Shown here one piece after another: positions 7,367-17,374 of a stretch of DNA of 64,000 bases; the first letter of the stretch is position 1; each line of letters opens with the position of its first letter. The notes under the pieces are model-generated. The model searched no databases. It was given only the letters and a program-made list of their open reading frames with translations, and was not told the DNA's origin. This DNA is from Butyrivibrio sp. VCD2006 (GTDB taxonomy: Bacteria; Bacillota; Clostridia; Lachnospirales; Lachnospiraceae): positions 1 through 64,000 of the forward strand of contig NZ_KE384106.1 in the NCBI RefSeq assembly GCF_000423925.1, given 5' to 3'. A program made the position numbers and the translations under genes.

Positions 7367-9814
7367 ATGGAATACTATAAAAAAAGACCGTTTCGTAAAC
7401 GGGCACTGCAGCTTTTTCTTCTTTCATTCAGTATGTATATGGTGGCGGTTTTGCCTTTCTTCATAGAAAGAGGCATGCCGTTTTTCTATTACGGAGATTA
7501 TAACGTACAACAGATTCCCTTTTATACTGTGGCACACAGAGCTGTAAGAAGTGGCAACCTGTTTTATTTATGGAACGTGGATTTTGGAAGCTCTCTCATT
7601 GGAAGCTTTTCATTTTATCTTCTTGGGAGTCCTTTTTTCTGGCTGACAGTTCCGTTTCCCGAAAGCTTTATTCCATATATGATGCCGTTTTTGATGGCAT
7701 TGAAATATTCAGTCTGTTCCATTACAGCATATGCTTATATCAGAAGGAAGGTCATTCGCGATGATTCCGCAATGATCGGAGCACTTCTATATGCTTTTTC
7801 CGGTTTTAATGCCTGCAACATTGTATTTAATCATTTTACAGATGTTGTAGCGTTCTTTCCGCTGTATCTGCTTACCTTCGACAGGCTTATGGAAATAGAT
7901 CATCATAAGGATCTGTGGATATTTAAGCTCGGTAAAAAGAGATTTATCCAGTTTACGCTTATGACAGCGTACATGGCTGTTATCAATTATTATTTCTTTT
8001 TTGGTGAAGTAATATTTTTGATTCTTTATTTTGTCATTTGCTATATTCCCGGAAATTCATTAAGGACAAATATCAGAATGTTCCTTAGAGCTTTGGCGGG
8101 CGGAATACTGGGTGTTATGGTACCGGCATTCTATGTCCTGCAGGCTGTGATGGGAGTTGCTGGCAACAACAGACTAAATAATATTCTCATCGGCTATGAT
8201 GTTGTGTCATATTCCAGTATGAACATGCTTTGGGATATCCTAAAGAGCATGGTCATGATTCCGGACATAATCGGAAAGGGTACTGTATTTTACACTTCAC
8301 CTGTTAAAAATGCTTCTCTTGCTGTATTCTTGCCGCTTTTTGGATTGTCGGGCGTCATTGCATATTGCCTAATGAAAAAGAAAAGTGTATATAGGAGACT
8401 GATGCTTGTCTGTCTTGTTTTTGCACTAATTCCTGGGCTTAATGCAGTTTTCTCACTTATGAATGAGAGCTACTATGCAAGATGGTTTTATATGCCTATT
8501 CTGTTTATGTCGCTTCTGACAGCTAAGGCTATTGAAAGAGGAAAATCCAGAGAGCTGAAAATCGGCACATTAACAACCTGCGGACTTTTCATAATCATTC
8601 TGGGAATTTCACTGCTTCCTTCATACAATGACTATCATGAGGTTGTAAACTTTGGACTCATACAGAATGAAAAGATCTACTGGAGAGATGTGATCGGAAC
8701 TGCGATCATGATGATCATGCTGATAGTTTCGGTATTCGTTGTTCCAAAATGCGTAAGAAGGATAAAGCTTCCTTTTTCCTCAGGAGAAGGCATAGAATTG
8801 AAGCGCCCTATCATGAGACTTGAAGTGCTTTTCATTTTTACTGCGATAGCATCTATCATTTCTCTTCATATTGTTTTGAAAAATGGCAGCGGTCTTATTA
8901 CTGATTTCGGTAAAGAACAGTGGCAGGCGCAGATGATTGATTCAAGCCCGGACCTTCCTGAAGATAATGATTTTTTCAGAACCGAAACCGATAACACGGC
9001 TACCAATTACGATATGTTCTGGGGGTATGGTTCGCTTCACAGCTTTATAAGTACGATACCTGCACCGACCTTTGATTTTCTTTATGGAACAGGGGAAATT
9101 GACAGGACAGTTGAGACGAGAATACCTGAGTTCAATATCGGTCTTAGGGCTATATTGTCACAGAAGTATTATTTTGAGAATTCTCTTATAAATGAAGAGG
9201 GCATCTTCAAGACAGGAAACGGAATCCAGGGATTCTATTTATACGATTCTCAAAATGGCATAGATATATACCAGAATTTGAATTATATACCTATGGGCTT
9301 TACATATGATTACTGCATCAGGGAATCCGACTTTGAAGCAATTGATGATATTGAGATAAAGGATCACCTTCTCTCGGTTGCTGTCGTTTTGTCAGATGAT
9401 GATGTGGACAAATACAGCGAGTTTTTAAAAGAGTTGCCGGAAGCCTATTACACAGAGCCTCTTGCATTTGATGTATTTGTAAATAATTGTGAGGAAAGAA
9501 GAAATTCAGCCTGTCAGAAATTTGAAACCGATACAAAAGGTTTCTATGCCATGACAAGCAATGTTAATTCCGATAAACTGCTGTTTTTTTCTGTGCCTAA
9601 CATGAAGGGCTTTACCGTTAAAATAGACGGTAAAAAGACAGAAATAATTAACGCAGATTACGGAATGATGGCGATAAAATTGTCCCCCGGAGTACACGAA
9701 ATAAGAGCGGATTATATTCCGGCAGGATTTTTTGAAGGATTCATAATAAGCATTATAGGAATAGTGCTTTTATGTATATATGTAGCAATTTGTCATTTTT
9801 ACAAAAATCGCTGA
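7367..9814 (+). CDS. YfhO family polytopic membrane protein
   Basis: This 815-residue protein has about a dozen hydrophobic segments, mostly in residues 15-520, a large extracytoplasmic domain (about 525-785) and a last membrane span near the C-terminus. The N-terminal pattern (YYGDYNVQQIPFY, SFSFYLLGSPFFW, YAFSGFN) is typical of the YfhO/GT-C-like family. B. subtilis YfhO works with the lipid-linked sugar transferase CsbB to glycosylate lipoteichoic acid. A CsbB-like gene lies 1.9 kb downstream here, so a role as the extracytoplasmic glycosyltransferase is likely but inferred. GGAAGAG just before the ATG is the ribosome site. The gene sits between ilvC and leuC. Confidence 0.82.
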   Translation: MEYYKKRPFRKRALQLFLLSFSMYMVAVLPFFIERGMPFFYYGDYNVQQIPFYTVAHRAVRSGNLFYLWNVDFGSSLIGSFSFYLLGSPFFWLTVPFPESFIPYMMPFLMALKYSVCSITAYAYIRRKVIRDDSAMIGALLYAFSGFNACNIVFNHFTDVVAFFPLYLLTFDRLMEIDHHKDLWIFKLGKKRFIQFTLMTAYMAVINYYFFFGEVIFLILYFVICYIPGNSLRTNIRMFLRALAGGILGVMVPAFYVLQAVMGVAGNNRLNNILIGYDVVSYSSMNMLWDILKSMVMIPDIIGKGTVFYTSPVKNASLAVFLPLFGLSGVIAYCLMKKKSVYRRLMLVCLVFALIPGLNAVFSLMNESYYARWFYMPILFMSLLTAKAIERGKSRELKIGTLTTCGLFIIILGISLLPSYNDYHEVVNFGLIQNEKIYWRDVIGTAIMMIMLIVSVFVVPKCVRRIKLPFSSGEGIELKRPIMRLEVLFIFTAIASIISLHIVLKNGSGLITDFGKEQWQAQMIDSSPDLPEDNDFFRTETDNTATNYDMFWGYGSLHSFISTIPAPTFDFLYGTGEIDRTVETRIPEFNIGLRAILSQKYYFENSLINEEGIFKTGNGIQGFYLYDSQNGIDIYQNLNYIPMGFTYDYCIRESDFEAIDDIEIKDHLLSVAVVLSDDDVDKYSEFLKELPEAYYTEPLAFDVFVNNCEERRNSACQKFETDTKGFYAMTSNVNSDKLLFFSVPNMKGFTVKIDGKKTEIINADYGMMAIKLSPGVHEIRADYIPAGFFEGFIISIIGIVLLCIYVAICHFYKNR

Positions 9815-9895
9815 ATATGGTATCTTTATTCAAGATGTATAAAGCGGTTTAGTGAGATTTTATCTGAGTTTTTTGAAAGGTGGGGAGTTAATTTA

Positions 9896-11161
9896 ATGGC
9901 AGGAATGACTATGAGCCAGAAGATTCTGGCAGCACATGCAGGACTTACCGAGGTTAAGCCGGGACAGCTTATTGAGGCTGATCTTGATCTTGTTCTTGGT
10001 AACGATATAACCAGTCCTGTTGCCATCAAGGAGATGGAAAAATTTAATACTAAGAGTGTCTTTGATAAGGACAAGATAGCGCTTGTACCTGATCATTTTG
10101 TTCCCAATAAAGATATTAAGTCAGCTGAGAATTGCAAATGCGTAAGAGAGTTTGCAAAGAGAAATTCCATCACCAACTATTTTGAAGTTGGACAGATGGG
10201 TATTGAGCATGCACTTTTACCGGAAAAAGGATTAACGCTTCCCGGAGACCTTATTATCGGCGCGGATTCTCATACATGTACCTATGGTGCACTTGGCGCA
10301 TTCAGTACAGGTGTAGGTTCAACTGATATGGCTGCCGGAATGGCAACCGGTAAGGCATGGTTTAAGGTACCCTCAGCTATAAAGTTTGATCTTGTGGGAG
10401 AGCTTCCTAAGTATGTAAGCGGTAAGGACGTGATCCTTCATATCATCGGCATGATCGGTGTTGATGGTGCTCTTTATAAATCCATGGAGTTTACAGGCGA
10501 GGGCGTTAAGGCTCTTTCTATGGATGATAGATTTACTATCGCCAACATGGCAATCGAGGCCGGCGGAAAGAACGGTATTTTCCCTGTAGATGAGAAGACT
10601 ATCGAGTATCTTAAGGAGCATGCTGCAGGAAAAGAATATAAGACCTTTGAGGCTGATCCTGATGCTGAATATGATGAGGAATATACTATTGACCTTAGCT
10701 CGCTGAAATCAACCGTTGCATTTCCGCATCTTCCTGAGAATACTCATACATTCGATGATATTGATGAGATTAAGATTGATCAGGTTGTTATCGGATCCTG
10801 CACAAACGGACGTATAGATGATATCAGAATGGCAGCTGAGATTCTTAAGGGCAGAAAGGTTGCTGACGGCATAAGATGCATTATCATCCCTGCAACGCAG
10901 GCTATTTATATGCAGGCAATGGAAGAGGGACTTCTTAAGATATTCATTGAAGCAGGCGCTGTTGTTTCCACGCCTACCTGCGGACCTTGCCTTGGCGGTT
11001 ATATGGGAATTCTTGCTTCAGGTGAGAGATGTGTATCGACAACCAACAGAAACTTTGTAGGAAGAATGGGCGCTACCGATTCGGAGATTTATCTTGCTTC
11101 TCCTGCTGTAGCTGCTGCAAGTGCTGTGACTGGTAAGCTGTCTCAGCCCTCCGAACTGTAA
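9896..11161 (+). CDS. leuC: 3-Isopropylmalate dehydratase large subunit
   Basis: This 421-residue aconitase-family subunit, with LeuD, converts 2-isopropylmalate to 3-isopropylmalate in leucine synthesis. The 4Fe-4S ligands are C302 (GSCTNGR), C362 and C365 (TCGPC). Its length is that of the compact clostridial/archaeal type, close to homoaconitase and dimethylmalate dehydratase subunits. Family alone does not exclude those activities. The ilv neighbours argue for leucine. GGTGGGGAG lies upstream of the ATG. Confidence 0.9.
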   Translation: MAGMTMSQKILAAHAGLTEVKPGQLIEADLDLVLGNDITSPVAIKEMEKFNTKSVFDKDKIALVPDHFVPNKDIKSAENCKCVREFAKRNSITNYFEVGQMGIEHALLPEKGLTLPGDLIIGADSHTCTYGALGAFSTGVGSTDMAAGMATGKAWFKVPSAIKFDLVGELPKYVSGKDVILHIIGMIGVDGALYKSMEFTGEGVKALSMDDRFTIANMAIEAGGKNGIFPVDEKTIEYLKEHAAGKEYKTFEADPDAEYDEEYTIDLSSLKSTVAFPHLPENTHTFDDIDEIKIDQVVIGSCTNGRIDDIRMAAEILKGRKVADGIRCIIIPATQAIYMQAMEEGLLKIFIEAGAVVSTPTCGPCLGGYMGILASGERCVSTTNRNFVGRMGATDSEIYLASPAVAAASAVTGKLSQPSEL

Positions 11162-11167
11162 TTGACT

Positions 11168-11209
11168 CTCATCAGCTCTTCGGGCACCTTCTCTCGGAAG
11201 GGAGAAGGC
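11168..11209 (-). repeat. Dispersed two-hairpin repeat, copy 3 (decayed)
   Basis: Reads CTCATCAGCTCTTCGGGC then ACCTTCTCTC/GGGAGAAGG. It matches the family in reverse orientation, but the second hairpin is imperfect and the conserved CATCCG box is eroded. It fills the leuC-leuD gap. leuD has its own AAAGGA after it. Confidence 0.7.
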
Positions 11210-11231
11210 ATAAAAACAGAAAGGAACTATC

Positions 11232-11720
11232 ATGAAAGAAGCTAAAGGAAAAGTTTTCAAATTCGGGGATAATGTCGATACTGACGTAATCATCCCTGCA
11301 AGATATCTGAACACAACAGATCATGCTGAGCTTGCAGCTCACTGCATGGAGGATATAGATAAGACCTTTATTCAGAATGTAAAAGAGGGCGACATCATTG
11401 TTGCCAATAAGAACTTTGGCTGCGGATCTTCAAGAGAGCATGCACCTATTGCCATAAAAGCTGCCGGTGTTTCCTGTGTTATTGCAGAGACCTTTGCACG
11501 TATTTTTTACAGAAACAGTATTAACATCGGGCTTCCGATCGTTGAGTGCAAGGAAGCAGCAACAGAGATAGCTGCAGGTGATACTGTCAGCATCAATTTT
11601 GATACAGGTGTTATTACCGATGAGACCACCGGTAAGACATATCAGGGACAGGCTTTCCCTCCCTTTATGCAGAAAATAATTGACAGCGAAGGACTGGTAA
11701 ATTATATCAATGCAAAATGA
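11232..11720 (+). CDS. leuD: 3-Isopropylmalate dehydratase small subunit
   Basis: This 162-residue swivel domain partners LeuC. It has [17 protein letters not shown] near the N-terminus and the [12 protein letters not shown] motif (about 60-71). The substrate-loop motif reads YLNT, within the variation seen in isopropylmalate isomerases. It ends 11 nt inside the start of the following glycosyltransferase gene, so the two are translationally linked. The leuC-leuD gap is occupied by a decayed dispersed repeat. Confidence 0.92.
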   Translation: MKEAKGKVFKFGDNVDTDVIIPARYLNTTDHAELAAHCMEDIDKTFIQNVKEGDIIVANKNFGCGSSREHAPIAIKAAGVSCVIAETFARIFYRNSINIGLPIVECKEAATEIAAGDTVSINFDTGVITDETTGKTYQGQAFPPFMQKIIDSEGLVNYINAK

Positions 11721-12705
11721 TATCAGATTATTCATGGTGATTCCCTGCTACAATGAGCAGGAGGTTTTACCTGAAACATCCAGGAGACTGGAAGAAAAAT
11801 TTAATGACCTTATCAGCAAAAACATCATATCAGGCTCAAGCAGAGTGGTTTTTGTTGATGATGGTTCAAAGGATAACACCTGGCAGATGATCGATGATCT
11901 GCATAAAAAGAATCCTATTTTTCAGGGTGTTAAACTATCAAGAAACAGAGGACATCAGAACGCACTTCTCGCAGGTCTTATGACTGTGAGAAGTGTTTGT
12001 GACGTCTCAATATCTATGGATGCCGATCTTCAGGACGATATTGGAGCTATCGATGAGATGCTCGAAAAGTATAAGCAGGGTGCTGAGATTGTTTTTGGAG
12101 TAAGAAGCAGCAGAGAAACCGATACTGCTTTTAAAAGAGGTACGGCACAACAGTATTATAAATTGATGAATAAGATGGGCGCAGATATTGTCTACAACCA
12201 TGCTGATTTCAGATTGATGAGCAGAACTGCACTGGAGATGCTATCCGAGTTCACAGAGGTGAATCTGTTCCTTAGAGGAATAGTTCCCATGGTGGGATTA
12301 AAGACGGATATTGTTTACTATGAGAGATCAGAGAGATTTGCAGGAGAGAGCAAATATCCTCTTATGAAGATGCTATCTTTTGCATTTGAAGGCATTACAT
12401 CTCTGAGTGTTAAACCTATAAGAATGATCTCTGGTCTTGGAGTCCTGATTTTTTCAGTTAGTATTGTAATCCTGATCTACTCACTGGTGAGACACTTTAC
12501 CGGTAATACAATCCCGGGATGGACCACAACCGTTTTATCTATTTGGGCCACAGGTGGTCTTACAATGATTTCACTTGGAGTAATAGGTGAGTACGTCGGT
12601 AAGATATATCTTGAGACAAAAAACAGACCAAGATATATAATAAGTGAGTATCTTGGTGATGCAGAAGATAAGGTAAATCTCACTGATGTTAAAATTATAA
12701 GATGA
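11710..12705 (+). CDS. CsbB/GtrB-like polyprenyl-phosphate glycosyltransferase
   Basis: This 331-residue GT2 enzyme is expected to move a sugar from a nucleotide donor onto undecaprenyl phosphate on the cytoplasmic face. The GT-A domain (about 1-225) has [15 protein letters not shown] and the metal-binding MDADLQDD. Two membrane helices follow (about 240-262 and 277-300), the layout of CsbB, GtrB and YkcC. In B. subtilis CsbB supplies lipid-linked GlcNAc to YfhO, and a YfhO homologue lies upstream at 7367-9814. No GtcA-type flippase is visible in the window. The ATG overlaps the end of leuD by 11 nt. Sugar identity cannot be read from sequence. Confidence 0.85.
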   Translation: MQNDIRLFMVIPCYNEQEVLPETSRRLEEKFNDLISKNIISGSSRVVFVDDGSKDNTWQMIDDLHKKNPIFQGVKLSRNRGHQNALLAGLMTVRSVCDVSISMDADLQDDIGAIDEMLEKYKQGAEIVFGVRSSRETDTAFKRGTAQQYYKLMNKMGADIVYNHADFRLMSRTALEMLSEFTEVNLFLRGIVPMVGLKTDIVYYERSERFAGESKYPLMKMLSFAFEGITSLSVKPIRMISGLGVLIFSVSIVILIYSLVRHFTGNTIPGWTTTVLSIWATGGLTMISLGVIGEYVGKIYLETKNRPRYIISEYLGDAEDKVNLTDVKIIR

Positions 12706-12798
12706 TAAGGTTTTCCTTATTTGCCATATATTATGGCGCTAAAATGCATTGTGATTTAGGGTTCAATGCATGAACTATTTTTTTAAGAGGTTATAGAA

Positions 12799-13617
12799 AT
12801 GTCAGAAGAAAAGAAAAAGAAAACTCCTGCGGATTTTAAGAAGGAGAGCGAAGAGAGCTTTAGAGTTAAGCTTGCAGATGGATCAAATGTAAAAAAGGTC
12901 ATCGGAGTAGTAAGTGGTAAGGGCGGTGTTGGTAAGAGTCTTGTTACAGGACTTTCTGCCTGTGCAATGAACAGGAAGGGCTATAAGACAGCTGTTCTTG
13001 ATGCGGATATTACAGGACCTTCAATCCCTAAGATGTTTGGGGCTGCTCAGATTAAATACGCAGATGATGCCGGCAATATGATTCCTGCTGAATCCGATAA
13101 TGGAATCAAGATTGTTTCAATAAATCTTTTAATGGAAAATGATACCGATCCGGTTATCTGGAGAGGACCTGTTATTGCAGGCGTTGTTAAGCAGTTCTGG
13201 GGAGAGGCCGCATGGGGCGACATTGATTATATGTTCGTTGATATGCCTCCCGGAACCGGCGATGTACCGCTCACAGTATTCCAGTCACTTCCTGTTGACG
13301 GAATAATTGTTGTTTCAACTCCTCAGGAGCTTGTATCCATGATCGTTGAGAAGGCAGTGAATATGGCAAAGATGATGAACGTGCCTGTTTTAGGTCTTGT
13401 TGAGAATATGAGCTACATGAATTGCCCTCACTGTGACAAGCCGATCTATGTATTTGGTGAGAGCAAGATTGACTCTTATGCAGCAGCAAACGGCCTTGAT
13501 GTTTTAGCAAGAATTCCTCTTGATCCCACATTCACAGAAAAATGCGATGCGGGTAAGATAGAAGAATATGACGCTGATTTCATGGATAGTCTTGTATATA
13601 AACTCGAGAATTTATAA
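12799..13617 (+). CDS. Mrp/ApbC family Fe-S cluster carrier ATPase
   Basis: This 272-residue P-loop protein belongs to the Mrp/Nbp35 group, which carry and transfer 4Fe-4S clusters in the cytosol. It has the deviant Walker A GKGGVGKS (residues 40-47), the switch DMPPGTGD and the C-terminal cluster motif C209-P-H-C212. A lysine-rich N-terminal tail precedes the ATPase domain. It sits shortly after leuCD, whose product needs a 4Fe-4S cluster, so LeuC is a plausible client. That is inference from position. The 93-nt upstream gap has no clear terminator. Confidence 0.9.
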   Translation: MSEEKKKKTPADFKKESEESFRVKLADGSNVKKVIGVVSGKGGVGKSLVTGLSACAMNRKGYKTAVLDADITGPSIPKMFGAAQIKYADDAGNMIPAESDNGIKIVSINLLMENDTDPVIWRGPVIAGVVKQFWGEAAWGDIDYMFVDMPPGTGDVPLTVFQSLPVDGIIVVSTPQELVSMIVEKAVNMAKMMNVPVLGLVENMSYMNCPHCDKPIYVFGESKIDSYAAANGLDVLARIPLDPTFTEKCDAGKIEEYDADFMDSLVYKLENL

Positions 13618-13657
13618 AATAATAATATAAAAAAGTAGCTTATGGGGGATGTCTGTT

Positions 13658-15076
13658 ATGAGATGGAAACCGGGGAAAAAACAGTTAAGTATAATGGCTT
13701 GTGTAATTTTTTGCAGCTTTGTCATTATGCTTATGTATTATGTTATTTTCAAAGGTGGTAATCTGGCTAAGGGTTTAAGCCAGCTCCTTTCCATACTGAC
13801 TCCCATCATCATAGGCTGTGTCATAGGTTATATTCTTACGCCTGTCCTGAATACTATTGAAAGAAGATGGATTTATCCTCTTTATAATCTTAAAGGTATT
13901 GATCTAAAAAATCCTCAGCATCTCAAAAAAAGAAAAAAGGTTAGAAGCTTTTCTGTAGCAGCTACAATGATTCTTTTCTTTGCACTTCTCTATGCGATGC
14001 TGATGATTCTTATTCCTCAGCTGATCAGAAGTATCAGAGATATTATTCGAAATTTCCCGTTTTATGCCGCAAACCTTCAGAGGTTTATGGATAAATATCT
14101 AAATGATAATCCTTCTGTCAGAAGGGTTATGGATTCTCTTTTGCAGGAGTATTCGACTAATGTTACGAATCTGTTAAAGGAAAGCTTTGTACCAAATCTA
14201 TCCTCAATGATTTCAACTATTTCAAAGAGTATGATGAGTATTATTCAGATTTTTCTTTATCTGATCGTTGGAACAGTTGTCGCTGTTTATGTTTTGAATT
14301 CGAAAGAGACATTTATCGGGCAGGGTAAGAAGCTCTGCTATGCATATCTTAAAAGGGATTTCGCCAACGAAGTCATAGGTGCATTCAGATATGCCCACCA
14401 CACATTTACAAGCTTTGTAATGGGAAAGCTTGTAGATTCGCTGATTGTCGGAATTATCTGCTTCATAGCGATGAAGATCTTGAAAATTCCTTATCCGATC
14501 GTACTTGCCTTCTGTGTGGGCCTTACAAATATAATCCCTTTCTTTGGCCCGTACATAGGTGGCGGCTTTGGTCTTGTGCTTCTTATAATGATCAATCCTA
14601 TTAAAGCACTGATGTTCCTTATAGCTATTGTTGTACTTCAGCAGATTGATGGAAACATACTGGGGCCTCTTATCCTTGGTAACTCAACAGGTTTGTCAGG
14701 CTTTTGGGTTATCTTTGCGATTATGTTTTTCGGTGGAGTATGGGGGCCTATTGGATGGCTAATAGGTGTTCCTGTATTTGCTTGCATTTATGCACTTATT
14801 GGGCATATCACCCTAAAGAGATTGCGAGACAAGAAACTACCAAGAGATACTTCAACTTATATCGATACTGCATACATGGATGAGAATGGAATTGTTACTT
14901 TGGATGAAGCTGATAATTCAAAATATTATGTACATAATGAGTCCTCATCCTGGCGAAAGATTTTCAAAATCTATAAGAAGAGCAAGAAGTATATTGAACA
15001 GGTAGTTCCTGCTACGCCTAATCCGGTTAGCATTAGTGATGATGAAGAAAACACAGACGTAAAAAAGGATAAATAA
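13658..15076 (+). CDS. AI-2E family transporter (PerM/TqsA-like)
   Basis: This 472-residue integral membrane protein has paired N-terminal helices, a soluble helical section (about 125-190), and the family's C-terminal block with NIIPFFGPYIGG (about 290-300) and a last group of helices to about 385. A charged cytoplasmic tail of about 80 residues ends it. Members have been linked to autoinducer-2 export and to Na+/H+ exchange, so the substrate is open. The ATG at 13658 was preferred over 13649 because GGGGG (13644-13648) sits 9 nt before it. Confidence 0.85.
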   Translation: MRWKPGKKQLSIMACVIFCSFVIMLMYYVIFKGGNLAKGLSQLLSILTPIIIGCVIGYILTPVLNTIERRWIYPLYNLKGIDLKNPQHLKKRKKVRSFSVAATMILFFALLYAMLMILIPQLIRSIRDIIRNFPFYAANLQRFMDKYLNDNPSVRRVMDSLLQEYSTNVTNLLKESFVPNLSSMISTISKSMMSIIQIFLYLIVGTVVAVYVLNSKETFIGQGKKLCYAYLKRDFANEVIGAFRYAHHTFTSFVMGKLVDSLIVGIICFIAMKILKIPYPIVLAFCVGLTNIIPFFGPYIGGGFGLVLLIMINPIKALMFLIAIVVLQQIDGNILGPLILGNSTGLSGFWVIFAIMFFGGVWGPIGWLIGVPVFACIYALIGHITLKRLRDKKLPRDTSTYIDTAYMDENGIVTLDEADNSKYYVHNESSSWRKIFKIYKKSKKYIEQVVPATPNPVSISDDEENTDVKKDK

Positions 15077-15141
15077 AAGTATCCTTTAAGACATTAATTT
15101 TGTAATGTACACCTTAAAATATTAATGCTTAAAATTGCGCC

Positions 15142-15169
15142 TTGACACTTGATTATATGTAACTATAAT
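15142..15169 (+). promoter_or_regulatory. Sigma-A promoter of ilvE
   Basis: Perfect TTGACA (15142-15147) and TATAAT (15164-15169) with a 16-nt spacer. The leader to the ilvE ATG is about 70 nt and shows no obvious riboswitch or T-box. Confidence 0.78.
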
Positions 15170-15244
15170 AATTTGTAAATGTGTCGCACTAAAGTGCTAA
15201 AAACATAGGCTTAGTGATATAAACTTCAAAGGAGCAAATGTAGT

Positions 15245-16276
15245 ATGGGAAAAAAGAATTTGGATTGGTCAAGTATTGGTTTCAATTATCACGTAACGGA
15301 TTATCGTTATGTCTCTAATTTTAAGGATGGAAAATGGGATGATGGTGAGATTACCACAGATTCCAAGATAGTTCTTAGTGAGGATGCCGGTGTTCTTCAT
15401 TATGCGCAGGAGGTTTTTGAAGGCCTTAAGGCATATACAACTGAGGATGGTCATATTGTATGCTTCAGACCTGACCTCAATGCAAAGAGAATGGTTGATT
15501 CCGCAAGCAGACTTGAGATGCCCGCATTCCCTGAGGACAGATTTATCAAGGCTGTTGAAGAAGTTGTTAAGGCTAATGAAGATTGGGTACCGCCTTTCGG
15601 AAGCGGAGCTACTCTTTATATCAGACCTTTAATGTTCGCAACAGGTAATGTAATAGGTGTTAAGCCTGCTGATGAGTATCAGTTCAGAATTTTCGTTACT
15701 CCCGTAGGCCCTTACTTTAAGGGAGGCGCTAAGCCCATCGTTGTAAAGATAAGTGATTTCGACAGAGCTGCACCGCACGGAACAGGTAACATCAAGGCCG
15801 GACTTAACTATGCAATGAGCCTTCATGCAATTGTAACAGCTCATGAAGAGGGCTTTGCTGAGAACGTATATCTTGATGCTCAGAGCAGAACATATATCGA
15901 GGAGACAGGCGGAGCAAATATCATATTCGTAGATGCTGACGGTAACCTTGTAGTTCCTAAGTCATTTACTGATTCAATCCTTCCTTCAATCACAAGAAGA
16001 TCAATCGTTCAGGTTGCAAAGGATTATCTTGGACTTAAGGTTGATGAGCGTCCTGTACGTATCGATGAAGTATCAAACTTCAAGGAGATGGGTCTTTGTG
16101 GAACAGCTGCAGTTATCAGTCCTGTTGGTAAGATAAATGACCACGGTAAGGAGATCTGCTTCGAATCAGGCATGGAAAAGATGGGACCTGTTATCCAGAA
16201 GCTGTATGATACTCTTACAGGTATCCAGATGGGTGAAATTGATGCACCTGAAGGATGGGTACACGTAATTAAATAA
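15245..16276 (+). CDS. ilvE: Branched-chain amino acid aminotransferase
   Basis: This 343-residue PLP fold-type IV enzyme performs the last transamination to valine, leucine and isoleucine. The PLP lysine is in the segment GTGNIKAGLNYA (about residue 187), and the IEETGGANIIF motif follows (about 219-229). The length matches the eukaryote-like BCAT2 subfamily found in Firmicutes. AAGGAG lies about 10 nt before the ATG. It has its own strong promoter and is not in the ilvC-leuCD transcript. Confidence 0.93.
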   Translation: MGKKNLDWSSIGFNYHVTDYRYVSNFKDGKWDDGEITTDSKIVLSEDAGVLHYAQEVFEGLKAYTTEDGHIVCFRPDLNAKRMVDSASRLEMPAFPEDRFIKAVEEVVKANEDWVPPFGSGATLYIRPLMFATGNVIGVKPADEYQFRIFVTPVGPYFKGGAKPIVVKISDFDRAAPHGTGNIKAGLNYAMSLHAIVTAHEEGFAENVYLDAQSRTYIEETGGANIIFVDADGNLVVPKSFTDSILPSITRRSIVQVAKDYLGLKVDERPVRIDEVSNFKEMGLCGTAAVISPVGKINDHGKEICFESGMEKMGPVIQKLYDTLTGIQMGEIDAPEGWVHVIK

Positions 16277-16432
16277 TTGATTTCATAATCAATTGCAAGG
16301 ATATATATTTGAATTTACAAATCGCATAAATTATAATTATTTAAGCTGTTTCTCATATCAGCAGGTATTTTTATTTATGCCTTTGTAATTCGGATATATA
16401 TCTTTTTTATTTTGTTTTGTTTGGGGATATCT

Positions 16433-16810
16433 ATGAAAAATTCAAAAAAGAAGATTATGACATATATATTGCTTTTGGCAGTCCTGCTTATTTCATTCGG
16501 ACTTATGTCATTTAACAGAATATCAGCTCAAAATGGGGATATTGTTGAAATATCTGTAAACGGTGAGGTTATAAAAACATTTCCGTTATCTGTAAATCGT
16601 AAATACACCATAAAAGGAATAGAAGGTGAAAATAAGCTAATTATAAAGGATAATTCTTGCTATATGGACTCTGCTGACTGTCCGGACAAGCTTTGCGTTA
16701 CGCAGGGTGTTATTTCAAAATCCGGTGAGTCAATAATATGTCTGCCTCATATGGTTGTAGTTACAATTAAAGGAGAAGATTCTGACGAAGTTGATTCCGT
16801 TGCGAAATAA
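16433..16810 (+). CDS. NusG domain II-containing exported protein
   Basis: This 125-residue protein has a signal anchor (about 8-27) and then a NusG_II domain (about 33-120) with SCYMDSADCPDKLCV, a cysteine-bearing loop, and a late ICLPH segment. It is expected outside the membrane. Function is not established. In several Firmicutes this family is paired with the Gx transporter family, as here. The ATG at 16433 was chosen because the charged KNSKKK then leads straight into the signal anchor. An in-frame ATG at 16412 lacks a ribosome site. Confidence 0.78.
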   Translation: MKNSKKKIMTYILLLAVLLISFGLMSFNRISAQNGDIVEISVNGEVIKTFPLSVNRKYTIKGIEGENKLIIKDNSCYMDSADCPDKLCVTQGVISKSGESIICLPHMVVVTIKGEDSDEVDSVAK

Positions 16811-16835
16811 CTTCCCGGAACTATATACAGGTTAT

Positions 16836-17330
16836 ATGAAGACTAAGAAAACCGCCTTACTTGGCCTTGTTCTGGCCTATGCAATGATTTTGTCATATAT
16901 AGAGAGCATGATTCCGTTCTTTTTTGGTGTGCCCGGAATGAAGCTTGGACTTCCAAACATGGCAATTGTTTTTCTTCTTTACCTGTATGGGGAAAAAGAA
17001 GCTATTTTGATAAATGTACTGAGAATCGTTTTAACAGGACTTTTGTTTGGCAGCATGTTTGGAATCATGTTTTCAATTGCAGGCGCAGTTATAAGCTTTA
17101 TCACAATGTCTATAGTTAAAAAATCTGATATTTTGGATGTAAGAGGAGTAAGTATATGCGGCGGTGTTGCCCATAATATAGGTCAGCTTTTAATAGCTGC
17201 ATTTCTTGTAAAAACCTCGGGTATTATGTATTACTTGCCCGTTCTTCTTATTGCCGGTTCTTTATGCGGCTTTATCAATGGATTTATTGCTGATTCGATG
17301 ATGAAATATAGCAAACTTCTCAAGGCTTAG
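16836..17330 (+). CDS. Gx transporter family protein
   Basis: This 164-residue membrane protein of the Hpre_diP_synt_I/Gx family has about five hydrophobic helices and the conserved GMKLGLPNMA segment (about 33-42). Family members are thought to act like small-molecule transport components related to ECF S-subunits. The old name heptaprenyl diphosphate synthase component I is misleading, since no prenyltransferase motif is present. It follows the NusG_II gene by 25 nt. The ATG at 16836 starts the first helix. A start at 16791 would overlap the upstream gene. No strong ribosome site is visible. Confidence 0.75.
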   Translation: MKTKKTALLGLVLAYAMILSYIESMIPFFFGVPGMKLGLPNMAIVFLLYLYGEKEAILINVLRIVLTGLLFGSMFGIMFSIAGAVISFITMSIVKKSDILDVRGVSICGGVAHNIGQLLIAAFLVKTSGIMYYLPVLLIAGSLCGFINGFIADSMMKYSKLLKA

Positions 17331-17374
17331 ATATGCCCATCCTATTTTCTGATTTATTTTTTTTCGCACATTTT

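Noticed and set aside
12705-12720. ATAAGG-TTTT-CCTTAT hairpin after the glycosyltransferase as a terminator
   Set aside because: The stem is only six base pairs, it overlaps the stop codon and no T-run follows.
16275-16294. AATTGAT...ATCAATT hairpin after ilvE as a terminator
   Set aside because: It is short, AT-only apart from one pair on each side, overlaps the stop codon and has no T-run.
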